64,000 nucleotides of DNA, taken from NCBI GenBank assembly GCA_002316275.1, contig DCDE01000009.1:42811-106810 (forward strand). The letters run 5' to 3'. Below the pieces are notes generated by a model. The model saw only the letters and a program-made list of their open reading frames with translations, did not search any database and was not told the DNA's origin. The position numbers and the translations under genes are program-made. The stretch comes from Caldifarciminota bacterium UBA1063 (GTDB lineage Bacteria; Hydrothermota; Hydrothermia; UBA1063). Position 1 is the first letter of the stretch. Each line of letters starts with the position of its first letter. Shown piece by piece: positions 61,529 through 64,000 of the stretch.

Positions 61529-62080
61529 TTGCTTGCTGAACTTTCTATGCACATTATTGACATCGTGCAAAATTCAATTAGCGCAGGTGCTGATCTCATC
61601 AAAGTTAAGATTCATGAATTAAAAGACAGGGATCTTTTGATTATTGAAGTAGAAGATAATGGGAAAGGAATGGATAAAGATCAGATCAATAGGGTTCAGG
61701 ATCCCTTCTATACAACTAAATCATTTAAGAGAGTGGGGCTTGGTATACCACTCTTCAAGCAAACTGCAGAACATTGTGATGGTAGCTTCCAGATCTTAAG
61801 TGAGCCAAGTAAGGGTACTTTGATCAGGGCAACTTTTAAGAAATCGCATGTAGACCTACCCCCTATGGGAAATTTGAGGGATACCATCTTAACGCTGGTA
61901 GTGGGGGAGCCTAATGTGGATTTTGTGTTTGAAGTGGAAACGGATGGTGTAGTTTTTGTGCTGGATACTAGGGAAGTTAAGAAGGAACTTCAGGATGTAC
62001 CAATTAATCATCCTGAAGTGGTAAAGTTTTTAAGAGAATACATTGGTGAAAATTTGAAAACAATGGAGGTTGCGTCATGA
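61529..62080 (+). CDS. HATPase-domain protein inserted between hndA and hndB-like genes
   Basis: 183 residues starting with TTG immediately after the hndA stop; GGGGAGGAG eight bases upstream decides this start. GHKL ATPase: 'LSMHIIDIVQNSISAGADLIKV' (N-box), 'EVEDNGKGMDKDQI' (G1), 'FKRVGLGIPLFKQTAEHC' (G2), 'PSKGTLIRATF'. The C-terminal 80 residues are an extra domain of unknown role. It resembles the kinase core but lacks a sensor. This gene recurs beside hydrogenase subunits in anaerobes; function not established. Confidence 0.83.
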   Translation: MLAELSMHIIDIVQNSISAGADLIKVKIHELKDRDLLIIEVEDNGKGMDKDQINRVQDPFYTTKSFKRVGLGIPLFKQTAEHCDGSFQILSEPSKGTLIRATFKKSHVDLPPMGNLRDTILTLVVGEPNVDFVFEVETDGVVFVLDTREVKKELQDVPINHPEVVKFLREYIGENLKTMEVAS

Positions 62081-62442
62081 AGTTAGAAGATTTAAGAAAA
62101 ATCAGAGAAAAGGCGGAAAAGGAACTTAAGTTAAGGGAAGGAAAAGCCAGGATAAGAATTGTTGTTGGAATGGGTACGAGCGGGATTGCTGCAGGTGCGA
62201 GGGAAGTATTAAAAGCATTTCTTGATGAAATTGAGAAGAGGAACCTCCAGGATGTAATGGTTACCCAGAGCGGCGAGAAGGGGCTCTCGTCCCATGAGCC
62301 GGTCGCTGAAGTGTGGGAGGAGGGGAAGCCTATAGTTGTTTACGGGAATCTGACCCCTGAAATTGCAAGAAGAATCGTTGCGGACCATGTGGTTAATGGA
62401 AACCCTGTATCAGAGTTTGTGATCGAAGTGAGGGAGGCATAG
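62077..62442 (+). CDS. HndB-like thioredoxin-fold ferredoxin subunit lacking all cysteines
   Basis: 121 residues. The fold and motifs are those of HndB-type (2Fe-2S) ferredoxins: 'VVGMGTSGIAAGAREVLKAF' and 'MVTQSGEKGLSSHEPVAEV'. In usual members these read GTCGIAAGA and TGCxGLCxxEP; here every cluster cysteine is Ser or Glu, and the whole protein has no Cys. It cannot hold the cluster and is probably structural. ATGA overlap with the HATPase; hndC starts directly after its stop. Confidence 0.82.
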   Translation: MKLEDLRKIREKAEKELKLREGKARIRIVVGMGTSGIAAGAREVLKAFLDEIEKRNLQDVMVTQSGEKGLSSHEPVAEVWEEGKPIVVYGNLTPEIARRIVADHVVNGNPVSEFVIEVREA

Positions 62443-64000
62443 ATGCCTAAAAGACTTGATATTTTGGTGTGTTCAGGCGCCGCATGCATCTCAAATAACA
62501 GTACTGCCATTAAAGACAAGTTACAGGCGGTACTCACGGAAAACGGCCTTTTAGAAGAGGTTTCTATTATAGAAACTGGGTGTATGGGCCCCTGTGAATT
62601 AGGTCCAGTAATGCTTGTCTATCCTGATGGTGTTTTTTACATTAGGCTCAAGGAAGATGACGTAGAAGAAATTGTTAGGGAGCATATCATCAAAGGGCGT
62701 CCAGTTAAAAGGTTACAGTGGGCTACAGCAGAAGCCAGAAGAATAGCTGAAGAGAAAAGGCAAATCCCCTTCTTTGAGAAACAGGTTAAGATCGTACTTT
62801 CAAATTGCGGGAAGATTGATCCTGAAAACATCGAAGAATACATTGCAACGGGTGGTTATGAAGCCCTTGCCCGAGTGCTTACTTCTATGACTCCTGAGCA
62901 GGTCATAAATGAAATAGCAAACTCCGGTCTAAGAGGGCGCGGAGGTGCGGGGTTCCCCACTGGGCTTAAATGGAAGGCTACGAGAGCTGCATCTGGAGAA
63001 GAGAAATTTGTGGTTTGTAATGGTGACGAGGGAGATCCCGGTGCCTTTATGGATAGGGCAATACTCGAGGGTGATCCTCATACAGTAATTGAAGGCATGA
63101 CTATTGCTGCTTTTGCGATTGGTTCAAATCAAGGATATGTTTATGTAAGGGCAGAATATCCCCTGGCCGTAAAGAGACTCGAGAAAGCCCTGCAGCAGGC
63201 TAGGAAGTACGGCCTTCTTGGGAAGAACATCTTCGAAACAGGATTTGATTTTGATATTGAAATAAGAATTGGGGCAGGTGCTTTTGTATGTGGGGAAGAG
63301 ACGGCACTTATTGCATCGATTGAAGGAAAGAGGGGTCAACCGAGGCCCAAGCCGCCGTTTCCAGCCGAGAAGGGTTTGTGGGCTAAACCCACATTGATAA
63401 ATAATGTAGAGACCTATGCAAATGTAAGGCATATCATTCTGAATGGTTCAAAATGGTTTTCAGAAATTGGGACTGTGAATAGTAAGGGGACAAAAGTATT
63501 TGCACTCTCAGGTAAGGTTGAAAATACGGGTCTTGTTGAAGTTCCGATGGGTGTAACCTTAAGGGAGCTGGTATTTGATATTGGAGGCGGGATTCCAGGT
63601 GGTAAGAAGTTTAAAGCAGTTCAGATAGGTGGACCTTCAGGTGGTTGCATTCCTGCAGATTACCTCGATACCCCTATAGATTACGAATCTCTGAAAAGAC
63701 TTGGTACCATTATGGGGTCAGGTGGGGTTATTGTCCTGGATGAAGATACATGTATGGTAAACTTTGCGAAATTCTTCTTGGACTTTACAAAGGAGGAATC
63801 CTGTGGCCAATGTGCTCCGTGTAGGATCGGATTAAAACACCTGTATGATATTTTGGACAGAATAACGAAAGGCGAAGGAGAAATGGAAGATCTCGAAACG
63901 CTTGAGAAACTCGGCGATGAAATTAGAAAGACTTCGTTGTGTGGCCTTGGTCAGTCGGCTCCAAATCCTGTATTGTCTACATTGAAATATTTCAGAGACG
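62443..64000 (+). CDS. hndC: NuoF/HndC-like NADH-binding flavoprotein subunit, cut by window end
   Basis: 519 residues visible, no stop before the window end. N-terminal [2Fe-2S] thioredoxin-like domain with Cys10, Cys15, Cys47, Cys51; NuoF core with NADH site '[16 protein letters not shown]', FMN site '[14 protein letters not shown]', '[14 protein letters not shown]', and the [4Fe-4S] ligands Cys454, Cys457, Cys460 and Cys500. A missing tail would normally hold two further [4Fe-4S] motifs. GGGAGGC precedes the ATG. The catalytic subunit, probably an [FeFe]-hydrogenase HndD, is expected next. Confidence 0.93.
   Translation, partial: MPKRLDILVCSGAACISNNSTAIKDKLQAVLTENGLLEEVSIIETGCMGPCELGPVMLVYPDGVFYIRLKEDDVEEIVREHIIKGRPVKRLQWATAEARRIAEEKRQIPFFEKQVKIVLSNCGKIDPENIEEYIATGGYEALARVLTSMTPEQVINEIANSGLRGRGGAGFPTGLKWKATRAASGEEKFVVCNGDEGDPGAFMDRAILEGDPHTVIEGMTIAAFAIGSNQGYVYVRAEYPLAVKRLEKALQQARKYGLLGKNIFETGFDFDIEIRIGAGAFVCGEETALIASIEGKRGQPRPKPPFPAEKGLWAKPTLINNVETYANVRHIILNGSKWFSEIGTVNSKGTKVFALSGKVENTGLVEVPMGVTLRELVFDIGGGIPGGKKFKAVQIGGPSGGCIPADYLDTPIDYESLKRLGTIMGSGGVIVLDEDTCMVNFAKFFLDFTKEESCGQCAPCRIGLKHLYDILDRITKGEGEMEDLETLEKLGDEIRKTSLCGLGQSAPNPVLSTLKYFRD

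Overview
The window reads as one densely packed, AT-rich chromosomal segment from a diderm (two-membrane) anaerobic bacterium. The outer membrane is supported by kdsB, lpxB, lptD, two beta-barrel proteins (one FadL-like) and lipoproteins. Anaerobic life is suggested by an NADH-linked hydrogenase-type operon at the right edge and a cytosolic-looking molybdopterin oxidoreductase. A tricorn-like protease, a DRG/Obg-type TGS GTPase, a K+-dependent membrane pyrophosphatase and secreted proteins with FlgD-like C-terminal domains fit a deep-branching uncultured lineage such as WOR-3/Stahlbacteria or Hydrothermae. That assignment is inference from gene content; no rRNA is present. I see no phage, insertion sequence or CRISPR array.

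Layout. 1-5.3 kb: a CorC-type CBS protein, then purS-purQ-purL-purF with overlapping ends. 5.4-7.1 kb: tRNA-Gly and a two-gene piece of a diacetamido-uronic-acid pathway. 7.2-10.1 kb: TPR protein, HNH endonuclease and an outer-membrane-like protein. 10.1-16.8 kb: hppA-prs-rplY-pth-small TPR gene-efp-accB-CCA/poly(A) polymerase family gene. 16.8-23.2 kb (minus strand): uvrC, an SDR reductase, then FadL-like porin-lipoprotein esterase-kdsB. 23.5-28.9 kb (plus): molybdopterin oxidoreductase, panD, tricorn-like protease. 28.9-31.9 kb (minus): lpxB-PGI/PMI-sugar nucleotidyltransferase. Then tRNA-Ala. 32.4-36.2 kb (minus): solute-binding lipoprotein, secreted FlgD-tailed protein, DUF429, radical SAM. 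36.8-40.9 kb: SIMPL protein, serC-like/serA, DUF2207-like membrane protein. 40.9-47.7 kb (minus): TGS GTPase-murA, rluD, phosphohexomutase-lptD. 47.9-51.1 kb (plus): radical SAM, phosphate acyltransferase-birA-coaX. 51.0-57.5 kb (minus): tig-clpP-clpX-lon-hflX proteostasis operon. 57.6-59.0 kb: mgtE. 59.1-64.0 kb (plus): DRTGG-HATPase-DRTGG-PHP-hndA-HATPase-hndB-like-hndC (cut by the window end).

The most interesting signals are: (i) repeated -10 boxes placed exactly six bases before an ATG, often with a TTGAAN -35 at 17 bases, which predicts leaderless mRNAs for several genes; (ii) the hydrogenase-type operon, in which small DRTGG, HATPase and PHP proteins of unknown role are interleaved with the electron-transfer subunits and the HndB-like ferredoxin subunit has lost every cysteine; (iii) a perfect 16-bp palindrome only three bases from the kdsB start codon; (iv) a 15-bp palindrome lying on the predicted transcription start of the trigger factor/Clp/Lon operon; (v) four of five convergent protein-gene pairs overlapping at their 3' ends. 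All calls come from reading the sequence; no database search was run.
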